A stretch of 64,000 bases of DNA, taken from assembly GCA_030340625.1 (NCBI GenBank), contig JAOPHQ010004268.1, positions 15,001-79,000 on the forward strand. The letters are read 5' to 3'. The notes beneath the pieces were generated by a model. That model saw only the letters and a list, made by a program, of their open reading frames with translations, ran no database searches and was not told the DNA's origin. The position numbers were made by a program, and so were the translations under genes. Positions 22,493 to 34,077 of the stretch are shown here, piece after piece. Source of the DNA: Merluccius polli. Taxonomy: Eukaryota > Chordata > Actinopteri > Gadiformes > Merlucciidae. Position 1 is the first letter of the stretch, and every line of letters starts with the position of its first letter.

Positions 22493-25235
22493 CAGTGGCA
22501 GTTTTAGGCCGTTTTAGGGGGGGCTTCAGCCCCCCCAACGATACCAATATTATGTTTGTACTCCAAATAGAACCCGAGATATGTCCTAATTAATACAGTA
22601 CTACCTAAATGCCATAACGCCGCCCACCACGGCGACGCTGGTAGACAGATCTAATGTACCCTCCAAACATGCACGCATATGTAATACAATTCCATTGGTC
22701 GCTCCCTCTTTCAGTTTCAATGGCAGCAGTACAATAAGCTGGAGAGACTCAAGACAGGTAACGTTATTAAAGATTTCCTTCCAACTTGTTGGGAAGTGGG
22801 AACATTTGAATGTGTGTTGGTAGAACTTTATATTGCCATCAGGCCGACATTAACCTCATTGGCTAACACAACACTCCTGTTATCTAGTGGGAGGGAGGGA
22901 GGGAGGGAGGGAGGGAGAGAGAGAGAGAGAGAGAGATACCACGCATGCACGTGCGGATTGTTGTTGATCCACTTGACTGACTTACTTCACCACTTTTCTT
23001 GATATAATTGACTTAATATTACCAGCAAATACTACTAGTGAATTAACCCTAGAGGTTGGCGGTATCGCTGGTGTTTGTAGCTTACCCAGAAGCCGAGCAG
23101 TCAAGCCAGTAAGATCGGGTGTCCAATAGGAGACCCTGTCACATATGGCTAAAATCCAATGGGGACGCTGTGAGCGGTCACATGATCAGCCAAAGATTGT
23201 TTATTTACATCAAGATGGTTGCTCTGTTGCCATCAGGAAATCTATAATAGTATAGTAGTAGATAATATATTTTATATCTTAGTTAGAGCCTTGGTTATTT
23301 CCCCCCTAATGCCCAACACCTAAAAGAACAGCTATATAACATTTAAACTTTACTTCTCTTCACACTACTTCTGTCTTATTTTGTGTTGTGTGAAACTTCT
23401 TGTTGTCTTTTACCTGTGAAAGATGCTTTGCAAGTACACTTTATTATTATTATTATTATTATTATTGTTGTTGTTATTATTAATCATTGCATATATTATG
23501 TGATTGTCAGGAGGAGATGATATAGAGGGAGAGGAGAGAGAGCAGGATGGAGAGAGCCCGTTGGAGTTTAGAGGGAGAGATGAACCAGGTGAGAATGTGG
23601 ACAGATATTTAAGACTTCATGATAATGCTAAATACATTACACACAAAACAGTGCAAACCAGACACACTCAAAACAGTTCATAAGTCTGTCTCTGACTATG
23701 AATTTAATTATTTGTAATTGTCAGATCAACAAGAGAGTGAGGACAGAGAGAGCGAGCAAGCAGAACAAGGTACATAACTAACATTGTTATATTGGCAAAA
23801 CAGTAAAAAGGACATCATTATTCCTTCTTTGTTAACTATATACCATTCATGTTCAATACAAGGAGAGAGAGAAGAGTCTCTGCCAGGAGAAGAGAGAGGT
23901 CAGACCAGAAAGGGAGATGAAGAAGGGATGGAGAGAGAGCAGCTCACAGGCCACCAGGCTGCAGCAACAGGCAGTCATGAGTGGGGCAAGTGGGGGAGTG
24001 CAAGCCTATTTTCAGAACAAACACCCCGAAGCAATATATGTCCATTATGCACACAAGTTAAATCTTGTCCTGTGTCACACATGCAAAGCTATTTCAATGT
24101 GCTGCAAAGTGTCCATTCTTTTTTTAGTGTCTCACTCGTTCAGTGAATGCAGTGCTTGAGAACTTCCTTGCCATCACTGGGTGCCTCTCATGCATCAACA
24201 CACCTCTGGCAGTGGGGTTGAAGGCAAAACTCAGCCACTTCCACATGGTGTATTTGTTGCATATTTTCCAGGAGCTCCTGTCTGTAACAGCAGATTTCCA
24301 CTAATACCTCCAGAAAGAGACTATTGACCTTGCCGACGCTGTGGCACACAAAAATGCTGTGACTGACTCCCTTGAGGAGAAGCGCAGTGATGCCACTGCT
24401 GCTGACCTTCATGCCAGAACGAGGGCCTTTTGTGAGGCAAACCAGGTAGCATTCCCCGAGCCACGGATGCATACGAAAAAGCGAATGGAGGGATTTGTTG
24501 TTGAGTCGACTTGTGGGGCAGGCAGTGAAGTCTGTGGTTCTTCAGAGTCAGAAGAACTCAAAAGGAAATGGTTTTTCCCTTGTGTGGACAGAATGATCGC
24601 TGAACTCGAGAAGCGTTTTTCTGGTGTGAATGAAGAATTGCTTAAAGGCATTCAAGCATGCAGTCCAACCTCAGATGTCTTCCTGTGCAAGCCATATTTG
24701 TCTGGACTAGCAGCACCATATTGACCTTAAATCAGAGGAAGTGATGGTTGCCAGTAACTATCTGAGACGCAAGAGAGAGGCTGGTAAAGTTGAATGTACA
24801 ACCTACTGGATGTTGACATGTTTCCTTCACTGAAAGCAGTTTTTCAGGTTGCCTTGACGATACCAGTTAGCAGCTGCAGTTGTGAGAGGTCTTTTAGTGC
24901 CCTGCGTCGTCTTCATACGTGGCTCAGGAGGTCCATGGGGCAAAGCAGACTCCAGCACTTGGCTGTCATGTCCATTGAGAAAGACGTTCTTGCAAGAGCC
25001 ACACCTGATGCAGTAATTGATAGATTTGCCAATCTCAAGGTCAGGCGACACAGATTAACTGTAGGCTAGAGGGATGTTGTTTGTTGTTTTAAAAAAAAAA
25101 AGTATTTAACCTTTATTTTATTTCTAGTCATAATTGTACAGTATAATGACATACTGTAGGCTTTTATAAACTGCTGTGTGTTTAATTGTTATAGCTTATG
25201 ATACCATATAAAGAGATGAGATGGTGAAATATTGT
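22493..25235 (+). mobile_element. hAT-E element (left end clear, right end uncertain)
   Basis: CAGTGGCAGTTTTAGGCCG at 22493 is a hAT-like terminus. Transposase exons on the + strand run to 25069. The right border is placed where the hAT-D homology resumes, but no inverse terminus or TSD is visible there, so the right end may be lost. It contains a GA-rich run (22889-22935) and an ATT run (23444-23465). Confidence 0.55.
23511..25069 (+). pseudogene. hAT-E transposase, broken (hAT_C dimerisation domain present)
   Basis: Small acidic exons 23511-23588 and 23725-23769, with GT-AG borders in phase 0, lead to an exon from 23873. A frameshift brings in GGVQAYFQNKHPEAIYVHY then AHKLNLVL, the conserved H-x-L-N-L-V segment of ZMYM1-like hAT transposases. 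Later come a stop near 24304, a frame 24341-24724 with FPCVDRMIAELEKRFSG, and a C-terminal frame 24794-25069 with PVSSCSCERSFSALRRLHTW then RLQHLAVMSIEKD, the hAT dimerisation motif (C-E-R-S-F-S-x-L). A large part of the catalytic core is deleted. Confidence 0.8.
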
Positions 25236-26900
25236 AGAAGTAGGGGACACATTGAAACTAAAGGCTCACAAAACAAAGGAAATTTCCTTGAACTGATTGA
25301 GTTGATTGCAAGACACAATCCACTGATTGCAAAAAAATGAATGCATCAGGCAATGCCAAGTATCTCAGTAACACAATCCAGAATTACATTTTGGAATGCC
25401 TGTCAGATATGGTCCGGGAATCCATAATACAGGAAGTGAAGGAGAGTTTTCTGTTATTGCAGATGAAACAAAAGATCTTAAGAAAAGTGAACAACTGTCA
25501 TTAGTACTGAGGTACTATTATAATGGTGCAGTTCACAAGAGCTTCATAGATTTCCAAAGAGCCAGTGATATAATAATACAGTGTCTGGAAAGATATGGCC
25601 TTGATTACAAGTCTAATCTTGAAGGTCAAGTTTATGATGGGGCAGTGGTGATGTCAGGGAGATGCAATGGGGTTGCAGCAAGGATCAAAGCAGAGGCTAA
25701 ACATGCCTTTTACGTTCACTGCAACGCACATTGTCTCAACCTCGTTATTGTTGATTCAGTGAAAGCAGTGCCTGAAGTTGATTGTTTTTTTGCATTGCTG
25801 CAAAAATTGTATGTGTATATGTCCGGATCTTATGTTCATGAAAAGTGGTTGTCAGTTCAGAGGGACATGTATAAAGATGCACCAAGAGAGCTACAGAGAC
25901 TGAGTGACACGAGGTGGGCATGTTGGTACAATGTCTGCAAAAATTTCATGGACAGACTACCAGCTGTCTTGCGTGTTCTGCATGAGATATACGTAGAGAC
26001 AGTGGTGAGAGATCTGTGGAAGCACGGGGTCTCCTCATCCAGATACACTTGACATTTATTGCAACACTGGCAGTATTCAGAAAGATTCTCGGTGATGCTA
26101 AGTGTGCCTCTGACGTGCTTCAAGCACCATCGCTTGACCTTGCTGTGGACTTAATCCATGCCCTGCAGGAGACTTTAGAGGACTGTAGTGCTGGATCTTG
26201 TTTTGATGATCTTTGGCAGCAAGGTGTGGAGACTGCAAATAAATGTAATGATGCAGTTGAGGCAGTTGAGAAAAGGACACAAAGAGGGAACTCCAGACTT
26301 ACTGGGTATCTTGTAGAATCCACTGTTGGTCAACGTAGATCCAAGGAAGGGGACAAAGATAAGTTCAGGACTGGTGTATTTTACCCCATCCTGGATCATT
26401 TGAATGCAGAACTTCAGAGACGATTCAGCAAAAACAACTGTGAGATAATGAGGGGCACACAGGCACTTAACCCCAAGGGTGAAAGCTTTTTAGAAGAGAA
26501 AACAGTTTTACGTCTTGGCTGTCTTTTTGACTGTGATGTTGAGGACCTAAAACATGAGCTGTATCAGGCAAAGGTCATTCAGAGAAAGGCACAGTGTGAG
26601 ACTGAACTATCCAGTATCCTGGATTTCACATATTTTCTTGAACCATACAAAGAGGTTTTTCATCAGGTTTTTCACTTGTGTCGGATAGCTATAGCTTTGC
26701 CTGTTAGCAGTGCCAGTTGCGAGCGCAGCTTCTCAGCGCTTAAGCTGATAAAAAATCATTTGAGAACAACAATGAATGATGACAGGCTTAGCAATATTGG
26801 ACTGCTTAGTATTGAGAGGAGGGCAAGGTCGTTGAACTTGGATGCTTTTGTTGAACGCTTCGCCCATCAACACCAAAACAGGCGTATTCAGCTGTCATAA
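25236..26900 (+). pseudogene. hAT-D transposase, catalytic and C-terminal part (DUF4371 + hAT_C type)
   Basis: After GHIETKGSQNKGNFLELIEL and one frameshift, the frame 25396-26052 has GEFSVIADETKDLKKSEQLS (the first catalytic D of hAT lies in ADET), VYDGAVVMSGRCNGVAARIK and FYVHCNAHCLNLVIVDS, ending at a frameshift. The frame 26016-26900 continues to SRLTGYLVESTVG, YPILDHLNAELQRRFS, then ALPVSSASCERSFSALKLIK and stop at 26898-26900. Together this is most of a ZMYM1-like hAT transposase with only a few lesions. The hAT-D right end follows 437 bp later. Confidence 0.85.
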
Positions 26901-27345
26901 TCCTGTAAATAATATACACAAACTGTAACTGACATTTTCTGTAACTTTGTAATTCTCACATTAATGGCACATGTACAGGCAGACTAGTGCTTTGGTGTAT
27001 AGTGAGACTGATTTGTTTAAGTATATTTGTATTATTTGTGTTTGTGTCTAAGATCAAGACCAAAGGCTCAGATAATCTATAGTTTTCTAACATGTTAGAG
27101 TTGCAATAAAGTCATTCATATCTACACACAACTGGTGGTTTCTGTCTCTGTAAGTTAACAAAGAGGTAGTCTTAGATACCAATGAAACACATACCTCAGC
27201 CTATTGTTTATTATGATTATGTCAAGTCTAATGACATGACATGATCTAATGTCATTTGTGCCACCCTTCCACAGTCTGTGCCCCTAGCTTGCCCCCCCCC
27301 CCCCCCCCCCAAGAAAAAAATTCTAGACACGCCCCTGGGTGTCTA

Positions 27346-28830
27346 GAGATTGGTTAATTTACTCGCCTTCAACAGGCATGGTTTATTGCTTTGCATGCAA
27401 ATTGCTGTCCTTGCAGCAAAATGCTTTTACATCTGGATATTCTGACTGGAAACATCCTGAGCAAGTTTTGGCTCATGAAAATAGTGCAAGCCATCGTGAA
27501 AGTATGTTAGCCTTTTTAAGGAGAACAAGGAATGTGGGCACAGTGGATGCTGTACTCAAGCGACAGAGAGATAATGGGGTGAAGTATTGGAGAGAGGTTT
27601 TGCGGCGTGTTGTGGCTGTGATCAAATTCTTGAGTGTGATAAATGAATCCCCTGATTCATTATGTGCCCTGTGCTGCACATTTGCTCAATCTTGTGGGGG
27701 TGAATAGTAGGGATGAGCGAGTACAGCATTATCTGTATCTGTACTCGAAGTGGGCGGGGCCTAACCCGGAAGTGGGCGGGATTTAACCCGGAAGTGGGCC
27801 GGGTTGTCTTGAAATGAGCGAGGTTTTAACAGGTATGTTATTTTAAGCATGCAATTGATATGGGTTGATCAGAAATTGTTATTTATTGCTGATTAGAAAA
27901 CTATTTACAGGACAGCATCAGCATTGAAAAAACAAACAAAAAAAACTGACGACCGGCAGGGAGAGGGAGAGAGAGAGTGTGTGTGTGTGTATGTGTTTGT
28001 GTGTGTGTAGCTTGATTTCCAATATTTATACCACTACTAGCTTTATTTTTTCACGAAATACAGCAAGAAAGTGTCGGACACCGTGCGTGAAGTAAAAAAA
28101 AACCGGTTAGAGCCAGGCAGCCAGATGACGGTTAAAAAAAGAAAAAGAAAAAAAAATCTCCGACCGGCAGAGACGCAACGCGAGTCGGCACCACGTCTGA
28201 ACGAACCCACGTTTACCAGAACTCTACTGGTTCATAAGTAAGTACCAACCTAAGTAATAACAAACCTGAAGCTGAAGAAACCCTAAACATTAACGGAAAA
28301 CGACCCGCGAACCTGAGTGACTGAGGGAGAGACAGAGAGCTGTTCTGTGTGCGAGTGATCAGAGCGGGACACAACAACACATCTGCATTGTGTAGGGGAG
28401 GGGCGCTGTAACCTATCACAGAATGCTGACAGTCAGCTACCCAATGAGGATTTTCATTCAATCCGAGCACAGATATTGACTTGTATTACTCGTATAATAC
28501 TCGTACTCGGCAAAAGTGCTTTATCCGTACCGGATACTCGTTTCAGCCGAGTATCCGGCTCAACTCTAGTGAATAGCATAGAGGACAGTTGTCCAAATAC
28601 AAGGAATTTCTTCGACTTCCTTCAGTCTCTCTATGTTTGAGCGAAGTCCACACACCGCTGGGATAAAATGTTCCACAACACAGATGTGATCAGGACTCTT
28701 AAACCTTTATCAAATACAAGGTGGACATGCAGAGCAGACTCGACCAAGGCATTGAGGGAAAACTACAAGGCCATTAGAGAGGCTTTGGGCAGATTTTCCA
28801 TCGATCTGGAGGAGAAGGGGGACGCCAGTG
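27346..28830 (+). pseudogene. hAT-C transposase, continuation after the hAT-D insertion
   Basis: RDWLIYSPSTGMVYCFACKL then SDWKHPEQVLAHENSASHRE is the TTF-type zinc finger (C-x2-C ... H-x4-H) of ZMYM1-like hAT transposases, followed by VKYWREVLRRVVAVIKFLS. An internal deletion then joins to NLVGV, where the small hAT at 27708-28568 sits. After it come NSIEDSCPNTRNFFDFLQ, RWDKMFHNTDVIRTLKPLS and NTRWTCRADSTKALRE, a conserved segment preceding the C-terminal region. hAT_C itself is missing. Confidence 0.8.
27708..28568. mobile_element. small hAT element, 8-bp TSD GTGAATAG
   Basis: Begins TAGGGATGAGC and ends with the imperfect inverse (GCTCAACTCTA). GTGAATAG flanks both sides (27700-27707 and 28569-28576). 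861 bp with no transposase. Subterminal parts are rich in agtggg(c)ggg and actcgtataatactcgta motifs. Confidence 0.88.
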
Positions 28831-29928
28831 ACCTGAATGTGCTCAAGATGCATGAGTTCTTTGAAGGCTCAGAGCCATGCTCAGACCAGCTACTCCCTCT
28901 ACTACTCAGTGTTCTCGAAAGACTTCAATCTTGGTTTTGGTCACCCAGCTACGGGTGCTTGCGCTGATTGTGCCAAGTACAAGATCAGGATTACTGATCC
29001 AAGTCTAACTGAGGCAGAGAAGAGGATGGAAACTGCAGTATTTATCTTGCATCGTCGCAGAGCACGTGTTTTTTATGACCTGTTAGGCAGGGTTGCTGAA
29101 GGGCATGTAACCCTGTTTTTGATATGATGCAAAACATGGTTCTTCCCAAAACCCCAATAGGACAGGCCTATTACTCGCGACAATTGTATCTCTATCTCTT
29201 TGGTGTTGTTGTGCACCATGGTGAAAATAGTCACCAGACCAAAGATGATGTCCATCTGTACGTGTGGCAGGAGAATGAGGGGAGAAAAGACAGCAACATG
29301 ATCGCTTCTGCCTTGAGTGACTGCCTCAAGGTGCAACTTCCAGGGGGCTTCGGCTCTTTAGCGACTCCTGCTATGGGCAAAATAAAAACATGAACATGGT
29401 GTCCATGCTCATGGAGCTGCAGAATTATTTTCCAAACCTCAAAATAGAGCACACTTTCCCGGTAAGGGGCCACAGTTTTCTCCTGGCAGACAGGGACTTT
29501 GGGAGAATTGAGCAGAAGAAAGTGGAAACAATTCTGCTACCAGAGGCCTACTATGCCATCCTGAAGCAATTCGGCCATGTTCATGTCTATGGCACAGACT
29601 GGAGGGGTTGGATTTTGAGTCAGCCACAAAAGACTGTGTCAAGTCCCAGAAGAGCTTTAAAATTAGTGAAGCACGCATGCTTGACTTAAGCACCAACAAG
29701 TTTGGTGTCAAGACATCCTACAATGGAGAGTATAGCTTCTACAGTGTGTTAAAGCGGGCAAAGTGTTGGGCTGACCTAAAACTTGAGGTAATTCCAAAGG
29801 AGACCTCTGTGAAGGCTGCAAAGAAGCATGATGTGCTGGCACTACTAGAAGCAATAGGTGTGTCTGATGTGGTGAGGGCTTTTTATGATGAAGCACTGTA
29901 TCAGGTCACTGACAATGCAGGCTAGCCG
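28826..29928 (+). pseudogene. repeat-encoded protein with SDSCYGQNKN-type domain (DUF7869-like)
   Basis: Four overlapping frames compose one protein with at least three frameshifts. In order: VFSKDFNLGFGHPATGACADC, MVLPKTPIGQAYYSRQLYLY, LYVWQENEGRKDSNMIAS, LFSDSCYGQNKNMNMVS, FPVRGHSFLLADRDFGRIEQ, and a C-terminal part ending at 29925. The D-x-C-x-G-Q-N-K-N motif and the later G-H-S-F-L-x-x-D-R-D-F-G motif are typical of a widespread, poorly studied animal gene family found in many copies and likely transposon-borne; I believe Pfam lists it as DUF7869, from memory. The fold could be RNase H-like, which is inference. TIRs were not found. Confidence 0.6.
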
Positions 29929-30192
29929 CTAGAGTGATGAGGATGCAGAGTGATCACTCACACACGCACACACACTCTCTCTCTCTCTCTGTCCTCTCAC
30001 GCACTTCAAAGTACATCTCACACACACACACACACATACTATGATTTGTTTTATGTATCCCATGGACAATGGTCCTGATTTTTACGTGGTTTTTTTCATG
30101 CATAATTTGTAGTGGACAAATTGGTCCTACTTTTTACAGTTTTGACACTACTAAAAAAAATTACTTTGAAATATTGCTAAATAACTTGCCTA

Positions 30193-33123
30193 TTGAATAT
30201 TGCCATCATTACTACTGGTTCGGCGCTGAAGGCCCAGGGGAAAGTCATTCCTGGATGGACAGAATTTAACATCATGTTGAAAAAAGACACCGATCTACCC
30301 TCAACAAGTGTTGGATATCTACCAGTCATTGATGCCAGCCCAACCGATCTCAGTACCGTCCACACCATTCTGAGCCACTCCACTGCCATTGCTGACCGTC
30401 TGAACCAAAAAGAAATGGTGCTGGTTATGGATCAAGCAATATATGCCAAGGCCCAAGAGATCCGTTGGCAAACGAGTTCTTACTCACAGAGACTTGTAAT
30501 AAGAATGGGGGAGTTTCATACAGCAATGGCATACCTTTCCTGCATCGGAAAGCTGTACGCTGATGCTGGCCTCCAGGATCTCTTCATTGAGTCTGAAGTC
30601 GTGGCTCTGGGCTCAATTGATGGCGTGATCTCAGGTCATCACTACAACAGGAGCATACGGGCACACAAACTCTTGGCAGAGGCACTCCAGAGACTGCGCT
30701 GGCAGGCATATCTAGACACACTCACACAAGAACAAAAGGCAGCAGCTTTAAAAGTTGTAACAGATCTGCAAGAGTGTTTTCCTAGTGAAATATTTAATGA
30801 CCTGCTTACCTCCGAGACATTTCTTCAGTTGCTGACAGGCTTTGGAGAATTTGTGGAAAGCGAGAGCTCATCTAACCAGACCTTCAAATTCTGGAGTATA
30901 TATGTAGAGATGGTGGAAGATTTGCTTCTTTTCATTAGGGCTACAAGAGAGGGGAATTGGGCTCTCCATCTGTCCACCGTGCAGGGTATGCTGCCCTGGT
31001 TTTTCGTGTGTGACAAAGTACATTATGCAAGGTATCTCACTGCTTATTGGGCTGAGATGACCAACCTGGAGAACACACATCCCTCAGCACACCGGCAACT
31101 CCTTTCTGGGGACTTTGTGGCACAGAGGAATCCCCAGCATGGTTTTGCTGGCACTGCGTGCAACCAGGTAATTGAGCAGACTGCAAATCGGGACTCAAAA
31201 ACAAAGGGAGGAATCAGTGGATTCTCCCTCAACAAGGGTGCAGTGCACCGGTGGACACTTACTCAACATGAGCGGGCAGCCATCGCACTTGAGTGTAAAA
31301 CCATGGCAGGACGGTGCCCTGTACCCAATCTAAATTCTGAGTTGGACAGCACCAGAGTTCAGAGAGATGAAGCTGATGTGTTGAGCATTTTGACCACAGT
31401 CCAAAACATGATCAACCCCTTTGACCCTGTGCTGGATGGTGAGTGTCTTTATAAAATCTCCTCTGGCCGACTTGCATCAGCCAGCATTGCAGTGGATTTG
31501 CTGGGGGCTAAAGAAAGAGGTACTCAGGCACTATCGGAATTCTGTGACAAGAGGCTCATCAGCGGAGAAACATCATTCCATGACCCAATAAAGAAAGTGA
31601 AACTTCAAACATTCAGACACAGTGGCCAAAGTACAATCACGAAAATTCGGGGAAAAGAAATCACATTGACATCGCACTGCAATTTATTTGCGAGACTTAT
31701 TGTTGTGGGCAATGTGTGACGAGTCAACATAGAGGACATGCTCACCTACAGTTTGGGCCCTTTTCCGCAGTCCCTTGCCAATGTTGATGGTTCCCTGGTA
31801 AATACCAACAAGGCCAAGCTGATGCACATCTTACAGTATGAGATCAGCCCACCTGCAGAAGTGACTGCCATTCCTGATGGTTCTGTCTGGATTTGGGATG
31901 CTATGGCTCTGGTGCAACAGCTTAAGCCTCAATCCACTTTTGGATCATTCGCTGACCATGTACTGAGGACACTAGTACATTCAGCCAAAGAAACAAAATC
32001 AACTGAGGTACATTTTGTATGCGACACCTACCAGAACCTGAGCATAAAAAATGCTGAGAGGGGCAGACGGGCGGAACAGGTATACGAAAAAATCAGAATT
32101 TACGGAAATGAACAGAAAACGCCCAAACAGTGGAACACGTTTTTGGCATGTGGTGAAAACAAAGAAAATCTACAAAATTACCTATTCGAGCGCTGGACCA
32201 CTTCCGTAAAAACTCTAATTGGCAACGTAACAGTAATAGTAGCACATGGCAGGAAATGCCACTCTATTACAATGAATGCAACCAATGTGCATATTAAAGA
32301 GATTAAGGAGCTGGAAAGTACACAAGAAGAGGCGGACACAAGAATGTTATTGCATGCTGCTCATGCTGCAAAAACCTGTAGTGACATTGTCATAAAGAGC
32401 CCAGACACTGATGTCTTTGTGATAGCTGTCTTTCTGTAGCCACATCAACGCTCATCTCTATTTGCACACATCAAAGGGGAGAGAGACCCAAATCACAGAC
32501 CTCACACGACTTCACAACCATCTTGGAGAGGAAAAGTGTGATGCCCTTGTAGGTCTTCATGCCTTTTCAGGATGTGATACAGTCAGCTCTATGCATGGTG
32601 TTGGAAAAATAAAGGCATACAAGAAACTAAATTCAAAAGCAGAATACATCAACCTATTCAGACAATTGGGAGAAAATTTCACACCATCTACAGACCTCAG
32701 CCAGGCACTGGAGACATTCACTTGTGACTTCTATGGACTGGATTGCCAGGACGTCAACAAGGCCAGGGCTAAACTGTTCAAGTCGGGCAGATGTTCTGAG
32801 CGAGACTTGCCTCCAAACCAGGACTCCCTATATAAGCACATACAGCGGGCAAGTTATCAGACAGCAGTGCAGAAGGAGTCTGGAATCTTACCCAGACATT
32901 CCCCCTCCAGTTCATCATGGCTGGAAGATGGCTGGGGAGTTTTATGAGGTGGACTGGATGTCACTTACGCCAGCTCCAGAGGCAATTCTTGAGCTTGTTC
33001 ACTGCTCCTGTAAAAAAAAAAAACTGTGTTAAGGGCAGATGCACATGCAAACTCCATGAACTGCCATGTACCAACCTGTGCCTTTGCATACATTGTGACA
33101 ATGGGAACATAGACGAGGACTAG
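30193..33123 (+). pseudogene. multicopy repeat protein ending in a FEN1/PIN-like nuclease domain and Cys cluster
   Basis: A nearly intact protein of about 975 residues. Frame 30193-31719 (508 codons) includes LVMDQAIYAKAQEIRW, RMGEFHTAMAYLSCIGK and GFAGTACNQVIEQTANRDSK. One TGA at 31717-31719 interrupts it and the same frame resumes. The second part shows PIN/FEN hallmarks in order: VWIWDAMALVQQL; VHFVCDTYQ then KNAERGRRAEQ; STQEEADTRMLL; KSPDTDVFVIA; and, after a frameshift at about 32437, HAFSGCDTVSSMHGVGKIKA, resembling the FEN1 C-D-Y-C...G-I-G helix-hairpin region. The end has CSC..C..GRCTCK....CTNLCLC, a CXC-like cysteine cluster, after a shift in an A run (33010-33021). A relative lies at 40921-41996. 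The nuclease assignment is inferred from motif order. Confidence 0.7.
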
Positions 33124-34077
33124 ATGAAGAAGTGGTGCTTTAAGTGCCATGTAGCCTGCATTACTGTCCTGCTCTGTTTAATGTGCACTTTTAGTTCTAT
33201 CTTTTAGTTTCAGAATAGGAACAAATACTTTTAGTTCTAGCTTTTAGTTCCAACATTAAAAAATGACCCTGACTTAAGCTGCTAGCTAGCTGTCTTGTTA
33301 CGCTATTTGTTTGGCTCAAATCTGTTAATAATTAAATATTTCTGAGCCAAGAAAGTACTGTGTTCGCCTGGTTTATGAACATCTACTCTATGTCGATTAC
33401 ATTTACATTTTAGGAAAGGTTCGTGAGGAATCAATGAAGTAGCATAGCAAGGCTATTTCATCTGTCAATCTTGTAAGCTATATTAACTGCGGCGCATTAG
33501 AAAGCTAAAGCTGCACGCTTGCATGTATGAATAAGATGGTTTGCAAAACATACATTTTATGAAGCTGACACATTTTAATCAAATTTATTCTTACCTTAAA
33601 ACACGTTTCTTTCCCGATAGTTGTGGATCTGACACTGCTACCAAACACCGATGTCAGCTGAATCTTCGAGGAAACAGCTGCAAATAAAGCTCCGTCTGAT
33701 TGGCTAATAATATCCGTATTCCAGCATCCGATCGCACTATTGGTTCAGCTGATATGGCAGGCCATGGCGTTTGCCTCGAATTTTACTAAACATTCACACT
33801 ATGTTTTTGAGAAAGTGCAAGCAAAATGGAAGTGGCAACAACCGGTTTATCGTTAGAAAAAAAAACAATCTTCAAAACTTTAGAAGCCCAGCTAGGCCAT
33901 CATTGATTTGGTTTAGATGAACAGATAAGGGGCTTCGGCCCACCGCCTATCTTGCTCAGCAGGATCATCTTCACAAATGAGTATATTAGGGAGTAAAAAA
34001 CTGGGCTCTCATCAGGCTTGTATCCAAGAGGTTAGAGATGAACCATAACTTGTCTTTTTTTCTCTCTCCAATGACAG
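33124..34077. other. non-coding DNA upstream of the zinc-finger gene
   Basis: AT-rich and without gene-like frames. The end (tctctctccaatgacag) is a splice acceptor right before ATG 34078, so a 5' untranslated exon probably lies in this stretch, but I could not place it. Confidence 0.5.

Larger units (their letters stand above)
19452..27337 (+). mobile_element. hAT-D element, 8-bp TSD GGTGTCTA
   Basis: Starts CAGGGGCGTGG and ends ACACGCCCCTG. GGTGTCTA lies on both sides (19444-19451 and 27338-27345). Dropping the 7,886-bp insert and one TSD copy rejoins the hAT-C frame as NKQLVS-RDWLIYSPS, which independently confirms the borders. It contains a broken transposase on the + strand, a Rex1 LINE piece, a TIR element and a second hAT (hAT-E). 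Confidence 0.92.
18471..28830 (+). mobile_element. hAT-C, old hAT element broken by later insertions
   Basis: Left end CAGGGCCGGATTATCC at 18471 is a hAT-type terminus. Coding remnants run on the + strand at 18767-19451 and 27346-28830, separated by hAT-D and a small hAT. The right end was not found; homology stops near 28830 where another repeat gene begins. Without the two inserts about 1.6 kb remains. Confidence 0.65.
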
